Part shown: piece after piece, positions 47,701 to 59,000 of the stretch
Numbering within the stretch: position 1 is the stretch's first letter
Layout: the number at the start of each line of letters is the position of its first letter
DNA from: Artocarpus heterophyllus
Taxonomy: Eukaryota > Streptophyta > Magnoliopsida > Rosales > Moraceae
Direction of reading: 5' to 3'
Length of the DNA: 64,000 bases
Assembly: GCA_025403435.1 (NCBI GenBank)
Contig: CM046351.1
Coordinates: 22,289,276-22,353,275 of the forward strand
Program-made: the position numbers and the translations under genes
Notes under the pieces: model-generated
The model's database searches: none
What the model was told of the DNA's origin: nothing
The model's input: only the letters and a program-made list of their open reading frames with translations

Positions 47701-48183
47701 GGTTAGAACTATGTTTGAAACTGTGAACTAGATATCACATTAATACGCTAAGCGGATTCTTTTTATCCTTAAATCTCCCAAAAGGGTATCTTTTGTTTGT
47801 GTGTCTGTTTATACTTAAGATGGTTTTCTCCGAAGTACCAGCAAAACCATAGTGTCAAGTGAATTATATGATTCTGAACCTCCTGTTTTTTCTATTATTT
47901 TACTAGCAGGCAAGTAGGATCGAATTTGTTTTCCAAAGAAGTTAACCACAACAGAATAGCACCAGCTTCCCCAGAGCAGGAACTCTCAGCTCCTTGTGAT
48001 ACTAATACCAATCAGATTGATTCTTCTTCAGCCAAAGATGGGCCAACCCAGATTCCGATTTCGAACCATATTACACAAAGTAACAAGGATTCGAATGGCG
48101 TCAATGAAAACAGTCCTAATAGAGGAAGGAAGTTTAGCAAGCAGAAAAGCCTTTGGCTTTGTTGCTTTGGTCCGACTTCTTAA
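44717..48183 (+). pseudogene. START-domain protein gene with a one-base frameshift
   Basis: Ten coding exons can be joined: 44717-44855, 44974-45104, 45538-45646, 45796-45835, 45938-46027, 46135-46235, 46338-46477, 46641-46743, 46833-47584 and 47910-48183. The START (lipid-binding) fold spans exons 3-9: WKLKQDNEEFRVMYREGPQG, FHTLLVEGYVDGPIDV, LCISWESAFYKKWWP, SWPLSTREAIVHYFL, ALQKVTQERSYF, LINFIARQLIGNGFRLYQK. A long Glu/Lys/Ser-rich tail follows. It is a plant PCTP/START-type protein of unknown ligand. In exon 6, one extra T after GAAGAC puts a TGA at 46208-46210, so the protein would stop after about 194 residues; all other junctions keep frame, and without the T the product would be about 625 residues. 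Either the allele is broken or the base is a sequence error. The exon 1-5 frame and splice sites look normal. Confidence 0.8.
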
Positions 48184-48700
48184 AAAAGAATTGACATGGA
48201 AGTTGAACAGCGGAAAAGCGGATTTTAGGAGTCATGGTATATAACATGAAATGAAGCCTGAAAATGGCTAATACAACAATGATACAAAAGAATGGGCATT
48301 GTAATATCTTATTCATGAAGAATATAGGCTTTTACAATGTATGAAAATACTTAGTTTTGCCAATAATTTATCATTCAGAAACGTGGTTTAAATATTTTTC
48401 TACTTCTAGCTTTTGATACTCATTGTAATAAGCTATATATAAGAGAAATCAGTTTTGTATTTTTTTTAATCAGTGGTTGAGTTCTTCAAATCATGTGTTT
48501 AATTTTAGTATCCAAAATAACATGAAACTAATTACATCATGTCACATCCTTTAAAAAGCTTGAAACTTCTTTTAATTTTTATACATGTTCGTGAAATAGT
48601 GCAGCAAAAATGTGAGCAATTTGATACAATTTAAAATACTAAAAATTGGACGGTTCTTCACAAACTCTCAAGAAAGGGTTTCCTTGTGATTGTTGAGACT
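48184..48700 (+). other. 3' UTR and spacer
   Basis: Bases 48184-48350 are probably the 3' UTR of the START gene. Otherwise AT-rich, with no feature recognised. Confidence 0.35.
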
Positions 48701-48704
48701 TGAG

Positions 48705-49380
48705 ACTAGTTTGAAATTTTTGTTTCAATCTATTTATTACAACTGTAAACAGTGTAAAGCTTTTAGTGGTTACAGTAAAAAACAAAAAGTTGCTACAATG
48801 TAAAGCTTTCACATGTTAGAGATTTTAAATTTAAAATGTTACAACTTAAGTTTCAAACAAAAGTAGGGTCCGTTTATTTTGGGTATTTTACTGAACTCTT
48901 TGAATTCAAATCTTGAGAATCCTTTAGATACGTGTTTGTTTTCTTAAAATTTAAATCAAATGAGTCTTTCGAATCCAAGTTTTCAGAGTTCCAACCCCCT
49001 AAACTCTTGAGACTCGGACATGTTTGTTACAGTAAAAGTTCAAATTCTCTAAAAAAAATAATAACTTCTTCATTTGAGATCCGATTAAGGCGATTCTTTT
49101 TTCATTGCGTTCTTAATGAAGAGATGAATAAATTAAAATCCATATTGCATATTTTTAGGACCACGAACATTAAGATTTTATTAGATTTGTTAATAAATTA
49201 AAAACTTTTTCTGCTATCTATCCAAATACAAATTTTAATTTTATTCTTTTTCAGATTAATACTTTGAATGCATATTCAAACGTGAATTCGGATAACAATT
49301 CAAATCACTAATTTAAATCACACAATTTAAATCAAAATAATCTAAACCAATATAATTTGAATCTGTTTATTAAACAACCC
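48705..49380. repeat. MITE followed by AT-rich TIR repeat copy D
   Basis: A MITE-like unit at 48708-48864 (GTTTGAAATTTTTG...AAGTTTCAAAC ends, internal CAATGTAAAGCTTTCACATG) is followed by copy D of the AT-rich TIR family (48868-49380, inverted relative to copies A and B). Copy D has TAG at both edges (48865-48867 and 49380-49382), a possible 3-bp target duplication. Confidence 0.55.
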
Positions 49381-50257
49381 TAGAACTGATTATCTCTTGC
49401 AAAAGCAGAGTTAATAATCTATTTCCAAATGATGGTGAGGAAGCCAAGGGAATGACAAAGTGAGACATCACAGAACGTGCCTCATGGTTTGAACTTTTCA
49501 AAAAGTTTTCACCTTCCAAGTTTTGGGAATTACAATTTCGTGTGCGAATTTTATATTTTAGTTTTGAATTTTGTGCCTTTGATCCATTAACCACAACAAG
49601 AAAAGGGGAAAGCTTTTAAACGCTTCAACTACCCAAAAAGAAGTGTTCATGGACAAAAAACTTCAATCCAAGTTGTTTCAACTTTCCATCTAAGTTGGTT
49701 TTTTACTACTTTTATATCCTTAAACTTTCATCAAATTGGAAGATGCTACCCTAACTTTTTAATTTTAGAAAACCATACCTGAATTTGACAGTGTACAAGA
49801 GTGTCCCAAATCAACAAGGAACCTTCCAAGAACTTGAATAAAATACCCTCTTATGCATGGTGTTGCGTGCTCTAGTATCATCTGAAATTCTAACGACATC
49901 TACAAACAAGCTCGTATAGAATGTATGAGAGCATTTATGTCAAAATTTTAACTGTTGTCATAAGTCTCTTATAACTTCACAATACTTCATAAAATTTAGA
50001 AGATAAACTAGCCAATTTGCAAAAAATCTGGAAGGCAACAACTCAACATGTTTTTTTTTTTTTGGTTAAATTCTGTTGGCCAGCTTGTTTGCTACCATTA
50101 TTGATCAAATGTATGCCTTCATCTTTGTAGGGAACATCAAAGGCCTTGGTATGTACTAGATTGGACCATTTTTGGAGCCTTGAATTCACTTTAAAATAAA
50201 ATAAAAGGAAAAAAAATTAAATACAAGGCTTCATAAAAAAGGATAAATTATCAGAGC

Positions 50258-50288
<31 letters not shown>

Positions 50289-50889
50289 AGAAAGATGAAT
50301 TATTTGATGGATGATAGAGCTATTTTAACTTCCTCACTTTTTTTGTTTAATAATTTTTGGCCTACTTGTTTGCTGCTATTATTGAGGATGGGCAACGTGA
50401 AGAGGAAGCAAAGTTTATATCTCCATGGGAAAAAGACCATGCCCTTATCCAGTAAGTGTAACATTAAATTATTGTTTGAAATTGTATTAGCTTTGTTTTA
50501 ATAATATAATTAAATGCTATAATATGTTTGGTACCTATTAAAGTTGAAAGATGTGACTAAAAATAAAAAGTAAACAAAAGTACATGCCCAACATTTTTGT
50601 GAGATAATGCAAAAGGGAAAAAAAATGGATGAAAAATTTTACCCTAAATAGTATGTTGTGATTGAGATTTTTTTGGTTTTCCCATAAATAATATGGCTAT
50701 TTATTTATTTTTTTAATCATGTGATTTAGATTCATTTAAAATATATACTCTTGATTTTTAGTTGTTGCAAAAGTATATCATCAAATTCATCTCAACAAGC
50801 ATATTTATACCCTTTACAGTCAAAATTCAATTTTGACATCTAAATTTACAAATTTAACCGGAGATAATATATTTGCAAACATAAGAACT
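49381..50889. other. Gene-free AT-rich DNA
   Basis: No gene, delimited repeat or RNA was recognised. An A-rich purine run lies at 50258-50295. Confidence 0.35.
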
Positions 50890-51106
50890 TAAGGCCTTGT
50901 TTGTTTCATGGGCTTGGGACAAGGATTAGGATTAATAATCCTAAGCCCATGTTTGATAGCAGTGTTTGACCAGATTATTTAGGATAATTTATCCCATTGA
51001 CCACAAATAGTCCTACTTAACGTGGGATTATTAATCCCAATAAAAAACATGGGACAATTTATCCCACGTTAGATTAGACTACAACCCTAATTGGATATTC
51101 TTCTTT

Positions 51107-51572
51107 TTTTTTCCGTTTTCTTTTCCCTGGAAAGCTTTCGTTATTTTCTTCTCCATTGTTGATTAGCGACAAGCTTCATCAGTTCGCCACACGTTTCCCC
51201 ATTCCGCTGTTCATCTCAAAGCTTTGTCGCTCCCTCCGCCGCAACCCGCTTCGTTATCAATTTGGTAGGTTTTCCCATTCCTTGCTTTGATTATGCTCTA
51301 TATTGATTTTTTTTTCTTCTGAAATTTGTTATCTTTTTTTTTTTTTCGTTTTCTTTTCCCTGGAAAGCTTTTGTTATTTTCTCCTCCATTGTTGATTAGC
51401 GACAAGCTTCATCACTTTGCCACACGTTTCCCCGTTCCGCTGTTCATCTCAAAGCTTTGTCGCTCTCTCCGCCGCAACCCGCTTCGTTATCAATTTGGTG
51501 GGTTTTCTCCTTCCTTGCTTTGATTATGCTCTATATTGATTTTTTTCTTGTTATGAAATTCGTTGCTCTATA
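51107..51572 (+). repeat. 233-bp tandem duplication inside the PIF/Harbinger element
   Basis: Two near-identical copies (period 233; for example TGGAAAGCTT at 51128 and 51361) each contain a CT-rich stretch, GATTAGCGACAAGCTTCATC and CCGCAACCCGCTTCG, followed by a plausible donor (CAATTTG|GTAGG or GTGGG). The unit resembles a duplicated promoter and 5' UTR exon. Confidence 0.8.
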
Positions 51573-51607
51573 ATGGTTTTCTTGATTTTTTTTTTTTCAC
51601 TTCTTAG

Positions 51608-52077
51608 GTAATTATTACCTAGTAGATGCTGGATATACAAATTGTGAAGGGTTTCTTGCACCATATAGAGGAGTAAGATATCACTTATCTGAATGGCAAG
51701 ATGGACGTGCACCTGTAAATGAAAGAGAATTTTTTAACATGAAGCATTCTTCGGCAAGAAATGTCATCGAACGCTGTTTTGGATTGCTTAAGATTCGATG
51801 GGCCATTTTAAGGAGCCCCTCATTCTATCCTATGAAAACTCAGTGTCGAAATATAATGGCATGTTGTCTTCTACATAATCTTATAAGAAGGGAAATGACA
51901 ATTGACCCCATGGAATGTGATTTGGAGAGACAAGAGAGGGAACAAAATACCCAAGCTTCTTCAAGTCAAAATATTATTGGCATAATCGAACCCTCTGATC
52001 AATGGACAACATGGAGAGACAATTTAGCAACACAAATGTTTAATGAGTGGAGAACACATAGGGGGCATAGGAATTAG
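51608..52077 (+). pseudogene. PIF/Harbinger DDE transposase, C-terminal fragment
   Basis: After an acceptor (CACTTCTTAG) the frame reads NYYLVDAGYTNCEGFLAPYR, containing the second catalytic Asp in VDAGY, then NVIERCFGLLKIRWAIL with the catalytic Glu, and ends RTHRGHRN at the stop 52075-52077. These are DDE_Tnp_4 hallmarks. The helix-turn-helix part and the first Asp are absent upstream, where a tandem duplication lies instead. The fragment itself has no stop. It is part of the PIF element, next to its Myb-like partner. Confidence 0.85.
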
Positions 52078-52268
52078 TTTATTATCATGACAACTTCGTG
52101 TGAATTTGACTTTGAATTTGAATATTGTTATTTTAGTTGTGTTTTGTTTTAGATCAATATATGAATTATATTGTTTTTTATTCTTATTGATTTTTTTTGA
52201 GCATATAATGTATGACAATCTTAATGAACAATTTTTTTTTTCTTTTAAACAAATTTACATAGTTAAGA

Positions 52269-53251
52269 ATGGAAATTGGAGGTAGCACTCAAAACAATGA
52301 AGCTCAAAAGAAAACAAGCAGACGTACATGGAGCAAAGTAGAAGAGGAAGCATTATTGACCGTACTAGAAGATGTAGTAGCACGTGAACTCCGTTGCGAT
52401 AATGGTAGTTTCAAATTTGGAACAATGAGTATAATTGAAAAGCAATTAAATAGTCTATGTCCTAATTCTGGTTTGAAAGCAAGTCCTCATATTGAGTCAA
52501 AGACGAAGATATGGAAAAAACAAATGGTATAATTTTTGATATGTTGAACACGAGTGGCTTTGGATGGGATGATGAGTTAAAATGTACTACTGTTCAAAGT
52601 AATGAAGTGTGGCAAGCATATGTGCAGGTTTGATTAAAATTCTTATTATTCTATTTTATTATATTTGCCTATATGTTTAAATCACTACTAATTATGTTGG
52701 CCTTTTTTTAGAGCCACAAGGAAGCAGACGGATGGAGAGGAAAACCTTTTCCACAATATGATAGACTAGCTATTATTTTTGGTGCTGATCGTGCAACTGG
52801 AAGAGGAGCTGAAACGCCTAATGAGATGGTTAATAATGTTGATAATGAAGAGGCTAACGAGGTTGACATTGAAATGCAACAAGATTCTTCTTACTCTCCC
52901 ATGTATATGAACCAAACTTCTATCGGTAATGTGTCTAGATCTATCCAAAAAAAGAGAGCAAGATCATCTGGAGATATTATTGTAGGATTAGAAAAACTAG
53001 CAAAATCATTTGACAAAATGATTGAGTATTCAAGAGAAGAGTCACAAATGCTAGTTCAAGCTATCAAAAAAGATGAAAGTGTGCAACATGATTTTCTATG
53101 GGGAGAGATTACAAAGTTGAACCTTTCTGTGGTCGATCAAATCAAGGCTTTGAAGCTGTTTGCTGAACAACCATGGTATGTGAGTGCCTTAAAATCTATG
53201 GATGAGACACTTAGGATGGATTTTGTTATGACTATTCTACAACAAATATGA
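52269..53251 (+). pseudogene. Myb/SANT-like protein of the PIF/Harbinger element, frameshifted
   Basis: Exon 1 starts MEIGGSTQNNEAQKK and holds a Myb/SANT-like fold (RRTWSKVEEEALLTVLEDVV, HIESKTKIWKKQ). A one-base loss near 52525 (expected TAT GGT, seen AT GGT) causes an immediate stop. In the shifted frame the protein continues as GIIFDMLNTSGFGWDDELK to a donor at 52628. Exon 2 (52712-53251) begins SHKEADGWRGKPFPQYD and ends FVMTILQQI. In PIF/Harbinger elements this protein partners the transposase for DNA binding and nuclear import. Confidence 0.82.
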
Positions 53252-53673
53252 TCAAATATCTTATTTGATCAAAAATCTTCTCCATTATTTAGATGTTTAA
53301 GTTCAAATATGACCAAATATCTTGTTCTAGATTTAGTTGTTAATTGTGGATTATAATCCAAAATACTTTAAAAAATAATTATGATTAGTTTTAAAAATGT
53401 TTATCATTTTATTTCAATTGTTATAGTTTATTTTAAATTTTTTAATTTTATAATTCTTTTAATATACGTATATATAAATTGTTATTATCATATCCAATCT
53501 ATTCCGATCCGATTACGCATCAAACACAGGATTATTTATCTAGCTTCCTAATCCGACGGTTTACCAAACACATGATAGGATTCAACATAATCCAGTCTAG
53601 TCCAGTCCAATCCAGTCCAGTTCAGTCCAAACTGAGTAATCCAATCCAATCCGGCGTGCCAAACAAGCCCTAA

Positions 53674-54960
53674 AGGTCATTTTTTGACAAGGTTAATTTG
53701 AAAATTTTAAAAATACAAAATTGTACAAATTTGCTATTAAATATAATATAGTAAACATTTGTAGCGATAAAAACAAGGATATATTTTTTTAATAAACATA
53801 AAATAAGGTTAAAAAAGATAAATGACACTAAATAATAAGCCTACAACCTCGGTAAATCACAAGTCTTGAGAAGATAATTGAGAGCAAATTTTAAAAGAAA
53901 GCACCTTGTCGTTTGATCCACCTTAAAAGGGCTTCAAAATTCGACCTTCTAAAAATTGAACGACAGTCATTTGCTTACTAACATTAAGGAGGACGACAAA
54001 TATTTATTTGTAAAGTTTTTGTACCACGGAACATATTTCTGTTTCACACTTCCAAACTAGAAGGGACAAAAAAAAAAAAAAAAAAAAAAAACCTCTTTTC
54101 TAAACTAAAAGCCAAGAGGAAGGCAACTGAATACTTTGAAACGACATGTCGTATTTATTCATTAAACGCAAACGTCATGCCGTTGCGTCTCAATATTTTT
54201 CTGCCGTCTAACTTGGAAAACCAACAGTACTCACTCCCCTCTCCTTTAATTGGAAAATTGTAGTAAATGTTAATTTTTAAAACTAATTAAGTTAACAAGA
54301 GGTTTTGAAAATGTTTGTAGTAAATAGTAATTTTAAAGTGTAAATAATTTATTTATTTTTTTATTCACACTGTAAATAAATTTAAGGTGTAAATAATTTA
54401 TTTGATCCTTTGCTTATAGTGTAAATAATTTTTATATACATAGTATATAAATTATTTACGTTCTAAATCTATTATTTATTATAAATATTTTCAAAACCTA
54501 ATATTTATTTCAAAAAATTTCAAAATATATTATTTTCCTCATTCTCCTTATTTTATTGTTGAACATAATTTTTCATGTTTCAGCCAAAAAAAATATCGTC
54601 ATAACAAAATGTACAGCTTCTGTGTAAGATTTCATATGTACCGGAAATTAACGTGGGAAATTTAAATGATTGAAACTTTTACAAATATTTCATATTCTAA
54701 TAGCCACTAAAGAAATCAGATAATATGACAAGGGAATCGTCCTCGAGTGGTAAAATTAATTTATAAAATTTTCTCTTTACTTGTCAAACTTTAATAACTT
54801 TCCATATCATTTAGTAGAAAGATTGTAATAGATAGATCTAGATCTTGATATTATTTAAAAACTAATGCCTAACCATAATAATAACCAATAATGATACATA
54901 TTACATAACAATACATTATTGCTTTCCTAAAGCACGGCAACTTTCAACATGTATAGGGTT
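53674..54960. other. Gene-free AT-rich DNA
   Basis: A poly(A) run at 54068-54090 and AT-rich low-complexity repeats around 54290-54500 (GTAAATAATTTATTT repeated). No gene was seen. Confidence 0.35.
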
Positions 54961-54962
54961 TT

Positions 54963-55275
54963 AGGGTGTTTGAGAGAGAAGTTTAAACTATCAGTTTGGG
55001 TTTGATAACTGTAGTATGTGAGAGCTTTACATTGTAGTTTTTTACCGTAGCATGTGAGAACTTCACACTGTTTATAGCTTAAACCATTGGTTTGAATTAT
55101 TCTTTTAAACACCATAAAATTAATTATAACTAAAATTTTTAGTTATTACAATGTAAAGTTCTCACATGCTACAACAATGAGTGACCAGAAAAAGTGAACT
55201 ATAGTGTAAATTCTCATAGGTTATAGTTTTTAGTTCAAAAGTTTTAGTTCTAACCACACTTCTTAAATACCATAG
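54963..55275. repeat. Two adjacent MITE copies
   Basis: Copy 1 (54963-55117) runs from GGGTGTTTGAGAGAG to TCTTTTAAACACC and contains TGTGAGAGCTTTACATTG twice in variant form. Copy 2 (about 55120-55272) contains ACAATGTAAAGTTCTCACATG and ends TTCTTAAATACC. Both belong to the recurrent hAT-like MITE family. Confidence 0.6.
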
Positions 55276-55467
55276 TAAACAACATGTTTCACATTTTCAT
55301 TTGTTCTTCTCACCCTCCTGTTAAAGTGCCTTTGTTTAATATAAAGCTTTCCAAAATTTTCTCTCTTCACTACCCTACAAAAATCAAGACCCAAAATTCA
55401 TTAAAAAAAATCAAGACCAAAAATTTACCAAAACCATCAAAAGGTGTAAATCAACACAATAATCACA

Positions 55468-55686
55468 ATGGAGAGCATAGAGAATATGAAGAAATCAGTG
55501 AGATACACCCCCTCCATTGGTGTTTCTTCTAGGCCTTCCAATAACCTATTTGGGCTTTGGCTTCCAATTTGTACCTTTTGTATTGTGGTATCCTTTGTCT
55601 TTGTATTTCTTTTTGGGTGTTTTTCCTTTTGTTTTTTCATAGATTTCATTGTTGGTTTTGTTCATCAAATTAACCTATTCTTGTAG
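55468..55686 (+). CDS. Small hypothetical hydrophobic protein (72 aa)
   Basis: The ATG at 55468 follows a leader-like AC-rich stretch (AAAATCAAGACCCAAAATTC). The first 30 residues (MESIENMKKSVRYTPSIGVS...) are ordinary soluble sequence with balanced composition, unlike the AT-driven frames around it. Residues ~31-70 are strongly hydrophobic and would form one long or two short membrane segments. I do not recognise the family. It may be a real small gene, a first exon (a GT donor lies at 55588) or chance. Confidence 0.35.
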   Translation: MESIENMKKSVRYTPSIGVSSRPSNNLFGLWLPICTFCIVVSFVFVFLFGCFSFCFFIDFIVGFVHQINLFL

Positions 55687-56091
55687 GAAACATTTCCATC
55701 TTTTTTAATTTTTTTTTAGTACAAATTAGTATTTTATGTGTTATATGAAGCCAATAAGAAAAAAGAAAATTCTATAGTCATTTACATCCAAGTATTCAGG
55801 AAAAAACCAGTATTTTTGATAGAAACTTTTGCAGTTATTATGTAGCCTGAAATTTAAATTTCGAAATTTTATTTTTGCCTCTTTTTTCTTAATTATTTTT
55901 TCCCTTTATTTTTTTTCCCGGTTATATATCTCAATTCCTTATTTTTCTACATTATATTTACAAATGTATTTCAAGATTTTTTTTTTTGGAAATATATATT
56001 ATTTTCCATTATAAAAAAAGAAGCGTTAAGAGCACCCAAAAAATAGTGGAGGGATTTGTAGTGTCTTTTTTTTTTCTCAGAATCTCCGGCG

Positions 56092-59000
56092 ATGTTGAGG
56101 CAGAGACTGTGGTCCCCACTTGCCTCCGCGGTTCTCCGGCGAGCCCTCTCTTCCACCTCTTTTTCCACAATCGAATTGGTTGCCGGAGCTCAGTCTCATC
56201 ATCGCTTCTCTCCGTACTCCGACGACAAAAGACTCTTCTTCTTTCCCGGCCACCGTGTCAATTTTCTCGGGAATTTCCCGCTTTTCGGGAAGCATTTTCT
56301 CAGCTCCCAATCAGCGCTCGGTCTCGATGCCAAATGCTGGAACTGCGAGGGCGAGGCGGCGCCGTTTCTCGTCTGTCCGTCTTGTCGCTACATTTAGCCG
56401 GTGGATCAATCGGTCGATTACCTCCAAATATTTGGGTTGTAAGTTTTAACGGGATTGAACAGAATGTTTTGAAAAATTTAGGTTTTCGATTCATTTTTTG
56501 TTGTAAAATCATGAACTTTCTGGAACGTTCTTAGCTAATTCTTTGTTTGATCATCGTCTTAGAGTGAGGGGAAAAAAGTATTTGTTTTGTTAGGTTTACA
56601 TAGTAATTATCATAACAATTTTACATTTTACACTACATAATTCCGTAGAAATTATTTTAATGATATTAATTTTTGCTATTTTTAAATATTTTGAAAAATT
56701 TTGCTATATTTCTTTTTTACTAGTTAGATTTTGCTATATGTCTAAAAAGCCTAACTTTTTTTGCTTCCATTAGTTGTTTAGTTGAATAAATAGATTCAGA
56801 TTTTTATAATTGTATTCAACTTATTTTATTTTATTGTTGATAAAATTTAAAAGGGAGAAAAAGTACAATGTTGAAGATGACAATCTGGAGGGGAAGTACA
56901 AGGACTGGCAAAAGAAGTTGCACCCAGATTTAGTTCATTCGAAATCAGAGGTCTTTCTAGTAGTACAATGTTGAACTTCAGGAATTTTGAAGTGAATAAT
57001 ACAGGTTATCAAGTCAATCTTTTATGGTATCTTGTTAGAAAGAAAGAGAATATGCTGCTGAGCAGTCTGTTCGGGTGATCAATGCTTACCACACGCTTGG
57101 CAAGCTGTCGAGGGCAATCTATATCGTAAGTGTTCTCTTTTTAGTTCTTATTGTTTTGCTTGTTTTGCTTGAACTGTGAATCTTTTTTGCTCACAATTTG
57201 TATGGATTATAAATCTGCGGGCAGCATGTATGTGCACGTCATGCTTGTCATGCTCTGAATTTTTTGAATGGCAGCTTGTAGCTAAACTCTTGTTTGCATG
57301 TTTGATCTTCAATGTTGGTTTGAGGACTAACGATGGCAATATGGGGTTTCTTATCTTTTACTTTTGGAACAAAAGGACCTTTAAAATGTTTTTTATGCTC
57401 TCACGTGTGTGTTTGTTTGAGAAGGGGCACTTCTTGTAAATCCATAAATAGAGCGTTCCTATTTGTGCTTCTATTTCTACAAGCTTGTGAAGCTAAATTT
57501 AGCTATTTCTTTTGCTACAGATGAAGCTTGAAGGTGCCAATGTTGATAAAGAAGAAATGATTTCAGACTTTGAATTTCTAATTTAGAACGGCATGTTTGC
57601 TTAATGTGTTAAAATTTAATCCAAATTTATTAGTGAGTACTATCTAATACTTTTTCTGCGTGAAACACAGATAATGGAAATCGGGGAAGCTGTCAAGGAG
57701 GCAGTTGATTCTCAGGCTTTAAATCAGATTCGGTCCGAGGCACAAATGAGCCTTCTTGTAAGAGCATTCCTCTATGTCCTGATGGAGTTCTGACTCCATC
57801 GCCTATTTGTCTCTGATGGGGTCAGAACCCTGTTGGACAAATTAGAGTTTTTCTTGTAAATATGCTTCAAAAGTTTGTGAAATCCCTGGAAAGAGTAGAA
57901 TTGTTCTCTTTTGAGTTTGAGAATAGTACCATAGCTCATATGCTGGATTTTGGGGTCCTTATCTAAAGCTACCTATTTCTAGTTTGAAATTCTAATACCA
58001 TAACTTGTTAATCAGACCACAATAAAAAGAAGCGAAAATGGTAGCCCAAGGATCTGGATGGTATAATTTAGCTTATTCTAGGCTATACAGACCTATGTGA
58101 TAACTCTAGTTTAGAGAGTTATTTGGCCCTTTTTAATTAGCAAATACTGCTATGTTTTTGAGAAAAAAATTACATGACACCCAACTTTTTCATGAAATAT
58201 GCCTTTATTGATGTAGGTTGAAGAAAGAAAGAAAAGCGAGCACGAGCACGAAGATTGGAGAAAAAAATTGCAAATCAAGTACGAACTGGAAGCTTGTTGG
58301 CAGAGGAGAAGCGTCACGGTGCCCAAAAAGTAGAGCCACGGCTCCCAAGTTTGGCCTACTCAGCATTTCTTGGCAGAGACCCGGCGCTGGGAAAGGAGCG
58401 CCGCGGCGCTACGATGGAAAACCAGAAGAAGTGCTGCGGCGCTAGGAAAGGAGGGCCGCGGCGCCGAGGGTGATTCTGAATCGTGATTTGTGGACGTGAA
58501 ATAAGGGTTTAGTTAACTTAAGAGTAGTATAAATAGACAACGATGTAATTGTCAAGAGGGAGCTAAGGTTTTTATTTTTCAGGGCGTTGTTTACTTTTCT
58601 TAGAGGACGCCAAGTAATCCGGAATCAGAAGTGAGAGATTGGTGATAGAATTTCTTGTTCTCTTAACTCTTTATGTTTGAGTCAATTAAATTTTCAGTTT
58701 TTATTTCTTTTTCAATCATGTTCTAATTTTCTCAGTTAGGGCTATGATGTAGCCTAATCATGATGATGTGAATTTCATATTTATTCATGCACCATAATTC
58801 ATTTTGTTCATGTGAGTTATTTGTTATTATGCTTAATGCTTTTGAATGATTAGCTACCATTTAAATGATTTGATGTGCATGTTCAAAACTGAGAAGGGAG
58901 AATTATGCAAACCTTTCATATAACATATAACCATGAATTAATTATGGATAGAGATATACCATATTATTTGTGTGACTTCACTTGGAAAGTTCATGAATTT

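Larger units (their letters stand above)
50893..53670 (+). mobile_element. PIF/Harbinger element, decayed
   Basis: The 2,778-bp unit starts GGCCTTGTTTGTTTC and ends CCAAACAAGCCC. TAA flanks both ends (50890-50892 and 53671-53673), the 3-bp TWA duplication typical of PIF/Harbinger. It carries the two standard genes: the C-terminal half of a DDE transposase (51608-52077) and a Myb/SANT-like protein (52269-53251). The region before the transposase is a 233-bp tandem duplication (51107-51572). Subterminal GTCCA-type repeats lie at 53590-53632. The first catalytic Asp region is missing and the Myb frame is broken, so it cannot move on its own. Confidence 0.88.

Noticed and set aside
53590..53632. 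GTCCA repeats as a CRISPR-like or minisatellite locus
   Set aside because: They are subterminal repeats just inside the right end of the PIF/Harbinger element, and CRISPR arrays are not expected in a plant nuclear genome.
56120..56534. Alternative frames over HscB exon 1
   Set aside because: Shadows of the HscB reading frame, which alone carries the CWNC...CPSC zinc ribbon.
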